A stretch of DNA of 5,970 nt from Flavobacterium sp. (GTDB lineage Bacteria; Bacteroidota; Bacteroidia; Flavobacteriales; Flavobacteriaceae). The stretch spans positions 1 through 5,970 of the forward strand of contig JASLHL010000324.1 in NCBI GenBank assembly GCA_030152225.1, in the 5' to 3' direction. The translations under genes and the position numbers were made by a program. Positions 5,925 through 5,970 of the stretch are shown one piece after another (positions within the stretch are counted from its first letter, which is position 1; every line of letters begins with the position of its first letter). The notes beneath the pieces were generated by a model. The model worked only from the letters and a program-made list of their open reading frames with translations. It was not told the origin of the DNA and ran no database searches.

Positions 5925-5970
5925 AGCTGATGATGTCTTTGTCGTTTTTGTCGAGCGAGATGAACTGCTC
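5910..5970 (-). CDS. 3' end of a convergent gene with a Ser/Thr/Lys-rich basic tail (frame uncertain)
   Basis: On the minus strand, one open frame enters from the right edge and reads SSSSRSTKTTKTSSAKKRK before a TAG (complement of 5910-5912), only 4 nt beyond the kmo stop. A/T-leaning third positions (ACA, TCA, AAA, GCT) fit this genome. Low-complexity basic tails of this sort are common on nucleic-acid-binding proteins of Bacteroidota such as topoisomerase I or DEAD-box helicases, but 19 residues do not identify the gene. A competing minus frame ends at TAA (complement of 5923-5925) and would read EQFISLDKNDKDIIS. Its codons (TTC, ATC, CTC, GAC, AGC) are very GC-rich at third positions and unlike the neighbours, so it is less likely. 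The convergent arrangement with a hairpin between the two genes supports a gene ending here. Confidence 0.45.
   Translation of the reverse strand, partial: SSSSRSTKTTKTSSAKKRK

Noticed and set aside
1..5970. Mobile elements, CRISPR arrays, tRNA or rRNA genes, and signs of recent transfer.
   Set aside because: No transposase, long terminal inverted repeats, regularly spaced repeats or RNA-gene signatures were seen, and base composition and codon style are uniform across the genes.

Overview
The window looks like chromosomal DNA from a low-GC member of the Flavobacteriia (Bacteroidota), possibly a Myroides- or Flavobacterium-like organism. This rests on A/T-rich codon choice, A-rich leaders with no usable Shine-Dalgarno at most starts, promoter elements of the Bacteroidota type (TTG about 20 nt before TAnnTTTG), and a kynurenine-to-3-hydroxyanthranilate gene set typical of aerobic Bacteroidota. 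The genus is a guess from protein style, not from a search.

Layout: (1) positions 1-548 hold the C-terminal part of aroA (EPSP synthase, shikimate pathway), cut by the left edge. (2) A 112-nt gap carries a good promoter and a small hairpin, followed by queA (661-1710, queuosine tRNA modification) and a strong intrinsic terminator. (3) kynU (1838-3118, kynureninase) is followed after 63 nt by an arginase/agmatinase-family hydrolase gene (3182-4264) that has its own possible -7 element, then a second strong terminator. (4) The 294-nt gap before the next large gene is not empty. It holds a 53-codon minus-strand ORF for a two-helix membrane peptide whose stop codon lies inside the terminator hairpin, and a 12-bp direct repeat whose second copy forms part of a palindrome just before the next start codon. 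(5) kmo (4559-5905, kynurenine 3-monooxygenase) ends in a terminator hairpin whose loop carries the kmo stop codon. (6) The last 60 bases probably hold the 3' end of a convergent minus-strand gene with a Ser/Thr/Lys-rich tail.

Functionally, Kmo hydroxylates kynurenine and KynU cleaves 3-hydroxykynurenine to 3-hydroxyanthranilate plus alanine. These are the middle steps of tryptophan catabolism or de novo NAD synthesis. Tryptophan dioxygenase, a classical kynurenine formamidase and 3-hydroxyanthranilate dioxygenase are not in the window. The arginase-family enzyme between kynU and kmo is the main open question: its metal-binding core is intact, but one normally conserved Asp of the third signature is Leu, and its substrate cannot be read from the sequence. 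No mobile element, CRISPR array, tRNA or rRNA was seen. Most of the window is ordinary housekeeping and catabolic sequence; the less ordinary parts are the hydrolase and the 4265-4558 gap.
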